Source of the DNA: JAICNG01 sp035249985
GTDB taxonomy: Bacteria; Gemmatimonadota; Gemmatimonadetes; Gemmatimonadales; Gemmatimonadaceae
DNA: 64,000 nt
Direction of reading: 5' to 3'
NCBI GenBank assembly: GCA_035249985.1
Contig: DATFFP010000063.1
Location: 1-64,000, forward strand
Shown here: one piece after another, positions 1 through 8,940 of the stretch
Layout: each line of letters opens with the position of its first letter
How positions within the stretch are numbered: position 1 is the stretch's first letter
The notes under the pieces: model-generated
The model's input: the letters and a program-made list of their open reading frames with translations, nothing else
The model's database searches: none
Told to the model about the DNA's origin: nothing
Program-made: the position numbers and the translations under genes

Positions 1-130
1 CCACAGGCGCCCGGCGGTGTCGGAGAATAGCCGCTCGCTGCCTGACGATCGATTGGGGGGGTTCCGGGAAGTTGGACGAGGCATGCGTATTGAGCGTGCG
101 AGGCGGGGGAAGGTCAGTCAAGGGGGTCGG

Positions 131-297
<167 letters not shown>

Positions 298-303
298 AAA
301 CAA

Positions 304-335
304 AGGACCATCTCGAACTCGAGATGGCCCTTTTC
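304..335 (-). terminator. Rho-independent terminator (probably bidirectional)
   Basis: A stem of about 11 bp (GGACCATCTCGA against TCGAGATGGCC) with a 2-3 nt loop is flanked by TTTT on the plus side and by TTTGTTTT on the minus side. It lies just beyond the minus-strand gene that ends at 373, so it most likely terminates that gene. Confidence 0.75.
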
Positions 336-372
336 GCGTTGCCGCGCATGGTCGGACGAATGAGGTCGTCGG

Positions 373-903
373 TCAGTCTCCCTCGTACTCGTAGGTAAGG
401 CCGTCCGCTTCGCGAAGGACTTCCAGGATCTCGTCGGCCTCGAACGCGGCCGGGTCCACCATCGCGTCGAGCCGGAAACTGATGGCTCGCCACGTTCCCT
501 CAGGCCAATCTGCCATTCCCAATCCGGCGACGAGCCGGCCGATCATCGGGCCGCACGTCTCTTTCAGTCGAACCGCCGTCTCGCTCAGCACCGCGAATGG
601 AATGTCCACGTCGCGGGTCAGCAGCTCGCCGGTGATCTCATCGCGCCATGCCGCATCTCCAACGGCACCGCGCTCGGACCACACGCCGAGGTGTCGGAAA
701 GCGCCCGACCCATTGCCAGCCGTGCGGTGACTTTCCACCGCCGCGGCGAGTGCAAGCGTGAGGTATTCCGCGTTGGGCGTGCCGTACAGCGTCACGACCT
801 CCCGGGCACGATGGTCGGTCGAGACCATGGCCGGAACGGAATCCACTCGCGCCAGCACCGGCGACTCATCGGGGCTATCCTCGAGCATTACGAGGACATC
901 CAT
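373..903 (-). CDS. Hypothetical cytoplasmic protein, 176 aa
   Basis: I do not recognise a family. The protein is soluble, acidic and has no signal peptide or membrane segment. The N-terminus (MDVLVMLEDSPDESPV) and the C-terminal half (acidic, ending YEYEGD) look like an alpha/beta fold. I chose the ATG at 903 because GGGAGGGGA lies just upstream of it. An upstream ATG at 948 would add 15 residues but lacks a ribosome site. A terminator hairpin follows the stop, so it is probably a single-gene transcript. Coding status is well supported by codon use and length; function is unknown. Confidence 0.7.
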   Translation of the reverse strand: MDVLVMLEDSPDESPVLARVDSVPAMVSTDHRAREVVTLYGTPNAEYLTLALAAAVESHRTAGNGSGAFRHLGVWSERGAVGDAAWRDEITGELLTRDVDIPFAVLSETAVRLKETCGPMIGRLVAGLGMADWPEGTWRAISFRLDAMVDPAAFEADEILEVLREADGLTYEYEGD

Positions 904-1125
904 CTTCCCCTCCCTGAGAAGCTTCACCGAGTGCGTCATGCACACCACATCACGAGCAACTCACATACGCTATTGGCAAGAGCGAGGCCGTAGCGAATGT
1001 TTCGCCGCTCTACGGTGCAACACAATGCGCGGTTGAAAGTTCCGTCATCCGGAACGCGTGACGCGAGCGTGACCTGGCGTGGGACGCCGGACACAATGTC
1101 GCGACGGGGAGACAATAAGGAGCCA

Positions 1126-1174
1126 CGGACGAGGAACGACGAAGCAAGGGACCCTTCCTCGTGCTTCGTTCGGC
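1126..1174. repeat. Imperfect inverted repeat, GAGGAAC/CGAAGCA words
   Basis: Two about 24-nt arms, GGACGAGGAACGACGAAGC and its approximate complement, almost touch (loop of 1-2 nt). The words match those of the elements at 22012, 45067 and 57704. It lies directly after the stop of the minus-strand membrane protein and could act as its terminator. Confidence 0.6.
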
Positions 1175-1175
1175 C

Positions 1176-1622
1176 TTAGTTCTCCCGGAGGCTCCCGGCG
1201 GAAATCCCCATCGCCGCCGCCATGAGCGCGTAAATGACGATGACCTCGCCCCGCGTCAGAACCGTCTCGAATCCCGGTGAAAAACGCGGTGGCAGCACCA
1301 GGAAATCGACGACGGCGATGCCGACGGCGAACAGTACCGCAGCCATCCACAGCCACACACCGCGGCGCCGGCCAACCCCGATCGAAAAAAGCACTCCCCA
1401 CAGGATCAGCGACGCGAGGTGCACGAGAATCCCCGCCGGAGTTACGAGGGGGTGCGCCTCGTGCACGTAAAAGGCGCGGCTTCCCAGAAGCACGTGGGCG
1501 ATCGCATTCAGCGGCTGCAGAGGCGAGTCTCGCACCCAGCCGAATCCGACCAGTGCACCCGCGGTCGCCGCCGCCGCCACGAGCCCGATCCACACGCCAC
1601 GCAGCACTCGGTCGCGGAGCAT
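1176..1622 (-). CDS. Four-helix integral membrane protein, unknown family
   Basis: The 148-residue protein has four hydrophobic segments (roughly residues 9-28, 64-83, 89-112 and 124-143) separated by short loops with Arg/Lys clusters such as GRRR near residue 84, so it should sit in the inner membrane. I recognise no catalytic motif. The start is the ATG at 1622. Upstream lies a heptamer/nonamer palindrome and then a divergently transcribed response regulator. Function cannot be given; the coding and membrane calls are secure. Confidence 0.75.
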   Translation of the reverse strand: MLRDRVLRGVWIGLVAAAATAGALVGFGWVRDSPLQPLNAIAHVLLGSRAFYVHEAHPLVTPAGILVHLASLILWGVLFSIGVGRRRGVWLWMAAVLFAVGIAVVDFLVLPPRFSPGFETVLTRGEVIVIYALMAAAMGISAGSLREN

Positions 1623-1686
1623 GGGCGGAAGAATAGTCTGCCGTCCGATTCGTTAAAAGTGCATAACGTTTCAAACACCAGGTCAT

Positions 1687-1765
1687 CGAGGTCGTCGAGG
1701 ATGTCGAGGCGATCCGGGTGAGGTCACCTCGATCACCTCGACATCCTCGACAACCTCGACGACCT
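1687..1765. repeat. Palindromic element, GTCGAGG words
   Basis: Left arm 1687-1714 (AGGTCGTCGAGGATGTCGAG) pairs with 1728-1765. Both arms repeat GTCGAGG with 7- to 9-nt spacing. It lies between divergent genes, so a terminator role is unlikely here. It sits just upstream of the response regulator's leader. Confidence 0.75.
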
Positions 1766-1808
1766 GTGCACGTTGCCTCGCCGAGCAGACGCGGTCATGT
1801 TTCCGACT

Positions 1809-2504
1809 ATGAACGATTCCGGTACTCAGCCAGACACGATCCTGTTGATCGAGGACGATCCCGACGTACGCTCCGCCGTCGAGCGCGTCCTCGGCAGCGC
1901 CGGCTTCTCGGTGACGAGCGCGTCGAATGGACAGGGTGGACTCGACCTTGCGCTATCGCAGCGTCCCGAGCTGGTGCTGGTCGACGTCGGCTTGCCGGAT
2001 CGCGACGGCGTCTCGGTGACGCGAGAGCTTCGCGAGAAGGGATTTCGGTCTCCCATCCTCATGCTCACCGCGCGCGGCACCGTCTCCGACAAGGTCAGCG
2101 GGCTGGAGGCAGGCGCCGACGACTATCTCCCGAAGCCCTTCGACCTCACCGAGCTTCTCGCGCGTGTGAAAGCGTTACTGCGACGGGCGTCGCTTGCCGC
2201 GGATCACACCCTTCGCGCCGGTGATGTCACGATCGATCCACTGACGCGGCGCGTCGAGCGCAGCGGACGGGAGATCGACCTCACACAGAAGGAATACGCG
2301 CTGCTCGAATTTCTCGTCCGCAACGCCGGACAACCCGTGTCACGATCCCTCATCGCCGAGCACGTGTGGAAGTACGAGGTGGATCCCGCGACGAACGTCG
2401 TCGACGTGTACATCAACTACCTGCGCAAGAAGCTCGGTGACGACAAGGCGCAGCCGCTGATTCGTACGGTCCGCGGAGTGGGCTACATGATAAGCGGGGC
2501 GTGA
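1809..2504 (+). CDS. OmpR/PhoB-family two-component response regulator
   Basis: Residues 1-125 form a receiver domain with the acidic pocket E15-D16-D17, phospho-acceptor D59, T87 and K109 (YLPKPF). Residues about 135-230 form a winged-helix DNA-binding domain ending in the typical VRGVGYMI turn. On phosphorylation it should dimerise and bind direct repeats in promoters. No histidine kinase is adjacent, so its partner is elsewhere in the genome. I chose the ATG at 1809 (MNDSG) because it begins right before the receiver. ATGs at 1773 and 1797 are possible and no start has a clear ribosome site. Confidence 0.93.
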   Translation: MNDSGTQPDTILLIEDDPDVRSAVERVLGSAGFSVTSASNGQGGLDLALSQRPELVLVDVGLPDRDGVSVTRELREKGFRSPILMLTARGTVSDKVSGLEAGADDYLPKPFDLTELLARVKALLRRASLAADHTLRAGDVTIDPLTRRVERSGREIDLTQKEYALLEFLVRNAGQPVSRSLIAEHVWKYEVDPATNVVDVYINYLRKKLGDDKAQPLIRTVRGVGYMISGA

Positions 2505-2524
2505 CCGTCGGCCACGCCCCGCAT

Positions 2525-2548
2525 CCCCACCACCCCACCCCACCCCCC
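2525..2548 (-). other. G-quadruplex-capable tract between convergent genes
   Basis: On the minus strand this reads GGGGGGTGGGGTGGGG followed by TGGTGGGG, four G-runs with loops of 1-4 nt. It lies 5 nt past the stop of the minus-strand lipoprotein, so it would be in that mRNA's 3' end. No palindrome or U-tract terminator is present in this gap. Confidence 0.6.
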
Positions 2549-2553
2549 AACAG

Positions 2554-3201
2554 CTACCGGTCGCCGACAAACTCTCGCGCGGTGTCCTCGGACGCGGTGC
2601 GTCCCGACGTGACGTTGTACCCGCTGAAGTGCTTGATGCGACGGTACGCGTACCCACTCGCCACGTATGTGCGCTGCGTCGGATCCTCGAGCGATTCATC
2701 GATGCCCGGAATCCCGATCGCTGGCGACCAGAGAATGTTCAGCGACTCGTTGAACTGCGCGCTGCCAACGAGCATGTAGATCCACACCCAGTCGGACGGA
2801 CTGCGCGACGGACGGAAGCGAAGCTCGGGCGTGAAGTCGACCCACTCGCGACCATCCTGCGTGCGAAGCTCGGCGCGAATGCGAATCGGCTCGCGCAGAA
2901 TCGGGCAGTCGGCATCCCAGGCGTGCGGTCCATACTCTGACCGCGCCGGATCGCAAATGACGTTGCGCGGAAAGACGATTCCGTGCTTGCCCATGCGGAA
3001 GTAGCCGCCACCCTGATCGACCGTGAACTCGGCGGAACGCTCGTCAGCAGCCATCTGATTGATGACGATCAGCATGTTCGGGGCATCGCCCGGCAGCCGC
3101 TCCGTCTTCGGAGATAGCGGAGACACGGAGCTGTCAGCGCACGCGGCCGTGATGGCCACGAGTGCGATCAACGTGCTCCAGCGAATATGGCGAGCAAGCA
3201 T
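2554..3201 (-). CDS. Secreted lipoprotein of unknown function, 215 aa
   Basis: The N-terminus (MLARHIRWSTLIALVAITAAC) is a lipoprotein signal peptide with the lipid-acceptor Cys at about residue 21. The mature part is about 195 residues and rich in beta-type sequence, with two Cys (near VICDP and DCPIL) that may form a disulfide. The C-terminus carries many Ser/Thr/Arg. No enzyme motif is visible. I chose the ATG at 3201 because it gives a clean signal peptide; the open frame runs further upstream to 3303. It converges with the response regulator. Confidence 0.75.
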   Translation of the reverse strand: MLARHIRWSTLIALVAITAACADSSVSPLSPKTERLPGDAPNMLIVINQMAADERSAEFTVDQGGGYFRMGKHGIVFPRNVICDPARSEYGPHAWDADCPILREPIRIRAELRTQDGREWVDFTPELRFRPSRSPSDWVWIYMLVGSAQFNESLNILWSPAIGIPGIDESLEDPTQRTYVASGYAYRRIKHFSGYNVTSGRTASEDTAREFVGDR

Positions 3202-3399
3202 GCGAACCTTTTCCGAAAGAGAGTCCAGGGGGACCACGTACCTGGGCCCAGGGAAAAGCAGGCGGCATACCACGATATCAGCGCTCGTTCGCCATGCGCA
3301 CAACTACAAGTCGGAAGTGTCGTTAGGGGATTTTCACCATTCGGCGCCGCCATCTGTCGCAGGCGCGAATCGGTCACGCTGTCCGGCGGGTGGCGGTCG

Positions 3400-6300
3400 T
3401 TATTCCCGAGAGAGCAGTTCGGTATATCGCCGGCTCATTCCATGATATCCCTGGCTCTCGACCTGCGGGGCGAAGCGATTCACGGAGCTGCGCAGCAGCG
3501 CGCGATCGTGCGCGTCGAGAATGTCGGCGCACTCGGCGATGAGCCACGCCGCGCCGTAGAAGTCGCTCGTCTCGGCGAGTGCGAGCGCGCGATAGAACAT
3601 CGCCACGGCACCGGTCATCGAATCGAGTGCCTCCAGGCGAACACGCAGCGCTTCCGCCAGCTCGCGACCCTGGAACCAGTCGGGCCGCGCTTGCATTCGC
3701 GCTTCGACGTCATCGAGTGAGACGCGTGCCTCCTCGATCAATCCCATCCGCAGGAGCACGAGTCCCTCGCCGGCGAAGGCGCCGAGCTCGACGTCGGATT
3801 GGCCAATCCCTCGCGCGATGCCCAGTACGACATCGTAGAGCTCTCGCGCCGACGCGTATTCGCCACGCTCACGGTCGAGATGCGCGAGATTGTACAGCGC
3901 GTACAGCTGACGCTCGGTACTCTTCTGCGTCGCGAAGATCGCCAGTGCCTCACCAAAGAGCTCGCGCGCCCGCTCGAAGTCGCCGCACTTGAGGTGGGCG
4001 ACTCCGAGGTTGATCCCGGCGGTCCCCACATGCTCCGGGGTGCCGGCGCTGCGAGCCAGCGACATGGACGACGTCAGCTCGTCAGTCGCGCGCTGCCATT
4101 TGCCAAGACTCGAATACACGATCCCCATGTTGTTGCGACACCGCGCCTGTCCCACCAGATCACCCGCGCGCTCGAACAGCTCGAAGGCCCGCTCGTAATG
4201 TTCAATGGCCCGGGCCGGCTCATCCTGCGCGAGCGTGATGCCGAGACGGTTGAGCGATTCCGCCAGGCGTAAGGGGTCGCCTAACTGTTGGGCGATGCGC
4301 ACGCACTCGACCGCGACACGCTCGGCCTCGACACGATCCCCGAGGCGGCCGTACGTCTGCGAGATCATGGTGAGCAGCGACACCCGCTCATCGTCGAACC
4401 CGTTGCTCAGCGCTTCGGCGTCGAGGGCGAGACAGTGTTCGAGCGTCTTCGCGTTCGGCTGGCCGAGCAGGGCGCGTACGCGCTCGCGCATGCGACGCAG
4501 GGCGAGCGCACGCCGACTTTCCCGCTGTCCGCTGAACCACTCGATCGCGAGATCGCACATCTCCTCCGCCTCCTCGTACCGCCCCACCGATTCGGCGACC
4601 TCGGCGCGCCGCACACGCACCTCGGCGAGCTGGGCGGCGGAGCTCGAGTTGCGCTCGGCGATCCGCAGGAAGTCGGCGCTCTCCTGATGGGCGTACACGA
4701 CACGCGCACGCTCCGCGGCGAGCATCGCGTACTCGTATGCCTTGGTCCCGACACCACCGCGGTCGTAGTGCGTCGCGATTTCGGCGATCGCATCCGGCGT
4801 GAGGCGCTCCATGGCCTGCGCGACCTGCTCGTGCATCCGCCGCAGCCGGCGCGCGTTCACCGACTCGGTGAGCACCTCGGCCATGAGGACGTGCGCGAAG
4901 GCGTAGCGATCGCCTCCTCGCGCGGCGGTCGGCTGCAGGACGGAGGCGCGCATTCCCTCGTCGATCACGTCGAGCAGCTCCGCCTCGGTGCCCGCTTTCG
5001 CCTCGATCGCGAGGTCGAGATCGAATTCGCGACCAATGACGGCGACGGTCGTCAACACAGCCTGCGCCTTCGGCGAGAGGCGTGAAAGTCGGCGCGAGAT
5101 CAGATCGGTGATCGCTACCGGGAGGCGGAGCTCCGACACCGGGCGCCATTCCCAGTGATCGCGATCGTGCCAGATCGAGCCCTCCTCGACCAGGGTACGG
5201 AGCACCTGGACGACGAAGAGCGGGTTGCCCTCGGTGTGATGATACAAAAATGCGAGGAGCTCGCGTCCGATCTCCTGCCGATGAAAAGCGGCCTGGAGCC
5301 ACTGCTTCAGCTCCTCGCGGGTGAGGCGCGACAGCGTGAGCTCGCGAAACCGCTCGTTGCGCGACAGACGGCGACGTCGCTCCAGCGTTTCGCCCTGCAT
5401 TTCCTCGGCGCGGATCGTCAGGCAGATGAGCAGATGCTCGGACCCGAGCTGCCCAACGAGGAACTCGAGCATGTCCCACGACGCCGAGTCCGCCCACTGA
5501 ACGTCGTCGAGCACGATGACGAGGAGCCGGTCGCGCGCGGCCGTGCGCACGTACTCGGAGATCTCCTCGAGCAGCATGTACTTGCTGCCGACGCGCGAGC
5601 CCGGCGCGGGTCGGTCGCTCGCCGCGAATGCAGGGACGAGGTGTGGCAGCTCGTGCCACGTCCGATCCGTTTGCGGCGTGGTGCGACGAATGGCCGAGAG
5701 CACCTCGGCCCACGGAGCATAGGGTGGCTGCACGTCGGCCTCGCGCCCGCGTCCGACCACGAGCGAGCCGGACCGCAGCCGGACCTCCGGCTCCAGCTGC
5801 CGCAGCAGAGTGGTCTTGCCGATACCGGCTTCACCGGCAATGGCCACGATGGCCGGACGTCCCGCCTTCGCATCGTCGAGGAGTCTCACGAGCTGACGCA
5901 GCTCATTCACGCGACCCACGAAGCGCTCGATGCCGAGCGGGAGATGGCCGCTCTCGCCCGAGCCGGCGGTAGCGACCGCCACGCCATCGCGCCCCTGCCG
6001 CTTCACCTGATAGAGCGCACGGTCGGCGGCCGCGAAGAGCGCGTCGGGGTCGACGCCATTTTCCGGAGAGGTCGCGACGCCGATCGAGATGCTCGTGGAC
6101 AGGCGCTCGTCGCGGTCCCGCACCTGAAAGGCGTGTCCGCGCACCGCCGCACACAGCCGCTCGGCGACCTCGCGAGCGCGCTCCGCGGGCGTGTTCGGCA
6201 ACAGGGCGACGAGCTCGTCTCCCGCATAACGAGCGGCCAGATCGTCGGCGCGGAGGTTCTGCCGCAGCAGCTCGGCGATCTCGACGAGCACACGATCGCC

Positions 6301-6483
6301 CTGCAGGTGACCGTAGGTATCGTTCACCAGCTTGAACAGATCGATGTCGATGACCAGCAGCGACACCGGCTGGCCCGTGGCCGACGCGATCTCGAGCGCC
6401 GCCGTGAGCTGCTCGATGAACGCGCTACGAAGCGGCAGCTTCGTCAGGTCGTCGATGCGGATAACGATGCCTCGGAGCGGCAA
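3400..6483 (-). CDS. GGDEF-AAA ATPase-TPR signalling protein
   Basis: The 1027-residue protein has three parts. Residues 10-165 are a GGDEF (diguanylate cyclase) domain with the Mg-binding DIDLFK (46-51), substrate N54-D55, an AGDEL active site (87-91) and an inhibitory RxxD site (R78-D81) at the correct 5-residue spacing. Residues about 185-500 are an STAND/AAA_16-like ATPase with Walker A GEAGIGKT (217-224) and Walker B LLVIVLDDVQ. Residues 600-1027 are TPR-like helices. It probably makes c-di-GMP under control of the ATPase/TPR module. The start is TTG, preceded by AAGGA, 16 bp after the MFS gene, so the two are likely co-transcribed. Confidence 0.88.
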   Translation of the reverse strand: MPLRGIVIRIDDLTKLPLRSAFIEQLTAALEIASATGQPVSLLVIDIDLFKLVNDTYGHLQGDRVLVEIAELLRQNLRADDLAARYAGDELVALLPNTPAERAREVAERLCAAVRGHAFQVRDRDERLSTSISIGVATSPENGVDPDALFAAADRALYQVKRQGRDGVAVATAGSGESGHLPLGIERFVGRVNELRQLVRLLDDAKAGRPAIVAIAGEAGIGKTTLLRQLEPEVRLRSGSLVVGRGREADVQPPYAPWAEVLSAIRRTTPQTDRTWHELPHLVPAFAASDRPAPGSRVGSKYMLLEEISEYVRTAARDRLLVIVLDDVQWADSASWDMLEFLVGQLGSEHLLICLTIRAEEMQGETLERRRRLSRNERFRELTLSRLTREELKQWLQAAFHRQEIGRELLAFLYHHTEGNPLFVVQVLRTLVEEGSIWHDRDHWEWRPVSELRLPVAITDLISRRLSRLSPKAQAVLTTVAVIGREFDLDLAIEAKAGTEAELLDVIDEGMRASVLQPTAARGGDRYAFAHVLMAEVLTESVNARRLRRMHEQVAQAMERLTPDAIAEIATHYDRGGVGTKAYEYAMLAAERARVVYAHQESADFLRIAERNSSSAAQLAEVRVRRAEVAESVGRYEEAEEMCDLAIEWFSGQRESRRALALRRMRERVRALLGQPNAKTLEHCLALDAEALSNGFDDERVSLLTMISQTYGRLGDRVEAERVAVECVRIAQQLGDPLRLAESLNRLGITLAQDEPARAIEHYERAFELFERAGDLVGQARCRNNMGIVYSSLGKWQRATDELTSSMSLARSAGTPEHVGTAGINLGVAHLKCGDFERARELFGEALAIFATQKSTERQLYALYNLAHLDRERGEYASARELYDVVLGIARGIGQSDVELGAFAGEGLVLLRMGLIEEARVSLDDVEARMQARPDWFQGRELAEALRVRLEALDSMTGAVAMFYRALALAETSDFYGAAWLIAECADILDAHDRALLRSSVNRFAPQVESQGYHGMSRRYTELLSRE

Positions 6484-6498
6484 GGACTGCGTCGTCCT

Positions 6499-7707
6499 TC
6501 AGTCCCCAACAGGAAGAGCGGCAGGTCCGGCGACCTCGCCGGTGCGGGATTTCGGCCGTAGATGATGCCACATATAGACGCTCGCCAGCGCGCATACGAT
6601 ACTGCCCGCCACCATGGGGGCGCCCGCACCCAGCCGGCCCAGCGCGACACCCGCCGCCATGGGGCCGACGACCCGCGCCAACGCCCCCAGCGACTGAACC
6701 ACCCCGATCACCATCCCCTGCTCTCGCTCAGCCGCCGCCCGGGAGACCAGGCTCAATGCGCTTGGCCCGGTAAGAGCGAAGCCGACGGCGTACAGGACGA
6801 GGACCCCTCGCAGCACGGCCGGTGTTGGGGCGAGCGCAATCGCGAGCAGCGAGAGAGCAAGCAGCCCAATGCCGGTGATCGCGATCCGTCGTTCGCCGTA
6901 GCGGGTCACGAGCGTATGGACCAGCCCGAGCTGGATGGCGGACGACGTCAGCCCAATGAGCGAGAACATCCATGCCGTCCGCGCGGCGTCGAACGCGAAG
7001 CGCGCCTGCAGGTAGAGGGCGAGCATCGCCGTCACACCCGACGTCGCCAGCGCGACCGCCGTCATGCTGAAGGTGACGCCGCCGAGCACCGGCCGCTTGA
7101 GCACTCGGTGCAGTACCCGCGGGTCGAAGGTGCGATGCATGAGGGATTTGTCCGCGGTTGGCGCTGCTTCGGGCAGCCACAGCCGCGCGAGCACCAGATT
7201 GATGAATGCGAGCGCTGCCGCGACGTACCCGGGGGCGTGCACCCCCCACCGCAGGCTCACGACCGCGGCGATCGGCGGACCGAGCATGTAACCGAGCCCG
7301 AATGCGGCGCTGATCCAGCCCATGCCACGGGCTCGGGTCTCAGGAGTGGTGACGTCGGCAATGTAGGCCTGCGCGGCGGCGAGATTCGCTCCCGCAACCC
7401 CGGCGAGCATGCGCGATCCGAGCAGCGCGAGGACGCTCTCCGCGCGCGCGAACAGCAGGTAGCTCGCAACGGAGCCGAAGAGTGAGACGAGAATGACCGG
7501 CCGGCGCCCGACGCGATCCGACACACGGCCCCATACCGGCGTAAACAGGAACTGCATCAGTGAGAACGCGGCGATGATCGCCCCGATCTGCACCGCTGAT
7601 GCACCGTACCGTTGCGCGTAGAACGGCAGGATCGGCAGAACGATCCCGAACCCGAGAAGGTCGACGAAGACGGTGAGAAGAACGACAGCGACCGGGTAGC
7701 GCCTCAA
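6499..7707 (-). CDS. MFS drug exporter, TetA/DHA1 type
   Basis: 402 residues with twelve predicted membrane helices. The family motif A appears in the loop after helix 2 as GRVSDRVGRRPV, and the N-terminus FVDLLGFGIVLPILPFYAQ is typical of TetA-like proton antiporters. The GYMLGPPIAA segment in helix 5 matches the antiporter motif C region. It should export small hydrophobic compounds from the cytoplasm in exchange for protons; the substrate cannot be told from sequence. It lies 24 bp after the M23 peptidase gene and 16 bp before the GGDEF protein, all on the same strand. Confidence 0.9.
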   Translation of the reverse strand: MRRYPVAVVLLTVFVDLLGFGIVLPILPFYAQRYGASAVQIGAIIAAFSLMQFLFTPVWGRVSDRVGRRPVILVSLFGSVASYLLFARAESVLALLGSRMLAGVAGANLAAAQAYIADVTTPETRARGMGWISAAFGLGYMLGPPIAAVVSLRWGVHAPGYVAAALAFINLVLARLWLPEAAPTADKSLMHRTFDPRVLHRVLKRPVLGGVTFSMTAVALATSGVTAMLALYLQARFAFDAARTAWMFSLIGLTSSAIQLGLVHTLVTRYGERRIAITGIGLLALSLLAIALAPTPAVLRGVLVLYAVGFALTGPSALSLVSRAAAEREQGMVIGVVQSLGALARVVGPMAAGVALGRLGAGAPMVAGSIVCALASVYMWHHLRPKSRTGEVAGPAALPVGD

Positions 7708-7731
7708 GGGCGCCCCCGGTCGCGCCGCGAC

Positions 7732-8808
7732 CTAACGAGGCGCGGCGGAGCGAGCTGCGGCCGGATCGAGCGCGCTGGAGGGAAGGCCGTGCCAGACGGC
7801 CGGATCCACATCCTTGCCATGGAGGTAGATCCCGTAGTGCAGGTGCGGGCCAGTCGCGAGCCCCGACGCACCGACGCGCCCGAGGGTCGCGCCCCTTCGC
7901 ACCACATCGCCTTCGCTGACGAGGACCGTATCGAGGTGGAAATATGCGGAGTGAACGCCCTGACCATGGTCCAATATGAGGGTCTTGCCGGTCAGTACGT
8001 AATCTCCAACCTCAGCCACCGCGCCAGCCTGGGGGGCGCGAACACTCGTTCGCCGGGCCACGGCGATGTCGACGCCCGCGTGCCGCCATGCCGGCACGTC
8101 CTGCGCGGCCGAGCCCGTGTCGAGACCGAACGCTCCACGGGTGCGCGCAGACGACTCGAGTCTGACCACGCGGGCCGAATCCGAAGCGCGATGATAGAAG
8201 CGTTCGACGCCATACCCTGACGACTTCCCGCCCTCGACGGGCATCCGCCAGGCGCCCGACCAATGCTGCTCGGGCGTCTCCGTTTCGAGGACGCGGCGAA
8301 TCGCGCGCGCATCGCGCGCGATGTCGCGCCCGCGCCGGAGCAGTGCGTAGATCGAGTCGTCCAGGAAGATCAGCTCCCGTCCGAAATCGGCTTCCGCGAC
8401 CGCCACCTCCCTGGTAATGCGGCTGGCCGGGCGATCGATGACGAGAGCGTAGCGACCGCCGGGCTCATCGGCGGGCAGGGGCACGATTGCGCGTACGCCG
8501 GCAGGTGTGCGGTAGCACGGAAGAGGAGCGCCCTTCCACGAGCACCGCGGGTTCTCGATCGTGAGGCCTTGCGCCACGGCCACCAGCACTCCGCCGCGTC
8601 GTATCTCCTCGGGGCCGACGAGGACGTTGCCGGAATCGGTAGCGGCCAACGCCGGTGCGGTGTCGAACACGGCCCCGCGCGCGGTGTCGGAGCGTGGAAC
8701 GGTGTCCGCCGGCGGGGGCGTGGCGGTCGTGTCCGTCGCGTTGCGATCGGCGTTCTCCACCGAGCAGGCCGCGGCGAGCACCAGAAGCGGTATGATGTGT
8801 TTGGTCAT
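7732..8808 (-). CDS. M23-family metallopeptidase lipoprotein
   Basis: A 358-residue protein with a short lipoprotein signal (MTKHIIPLLVLAAAC). The C-terminal 110 residues are a LytM/M23 domain with zinc ligands in HAGVDIA and HLHYG and the usual GKTLILDHG strand. It should cut peptidoglycan cross-links, or act as a degenerate activator of amidases, from the periplasmic side. The 200-residue middle part is unrecognised. The start at 8808 is chosen for a GGAGG 6 nt upstream and the lipobox; an in-frame ATG at 8874 has neither. Divergent from the DUF1800 gene. Confidence 0.9.
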   Translation of the reverse strand: MTKHIIPLLVLAAACSVENADRNATDTTATPPPADTVPRSDTARGAVFDTAPALAATDSGNVLVGPEEIRRGGVLVAVAQGLTIENPRCSWKGAPLPCYRTPAGVRAIVPLPADEPGGRYALVIDRPASRITREVAVAEADFGRELIFLDDSIYALLRRGRDIARDARAIRRVLETETPEQHWSGAWRMPVEGGKSSGYGVERFYHRASDSARVVRLESSARTRGAFGLDTGSAAQDVPAWRHAGVDIAVARRTSVRAPQAGAVAEVGDYVLTGKTLILDHGQGVHSAYFHLDTVLVSEGDVVRRGATLGRVGASGLATGPHLHYGIYLHGKDVDPAVWHGLPSSALDPAAARSAAPR

Positions 8809-8940
8809 GGCATCCTCCATTCGCGCCTCGGGGCAAATCGAGGGCCAGCCTGATTCATTAACGAAGGCGTGCATGCGGCGTCTATTGAAGGCAGGCGGTC
8901 GAAATCGTCGACACGGTCGAGCATCCAGGGGGATACGGCG

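Noticed and set aside
1..30. A plus-strand frame ending in TAG at 28-30 that could be the end of an upstream gene
   Set aside because: Only nine codons are in the window, which is too little to support a gene call.
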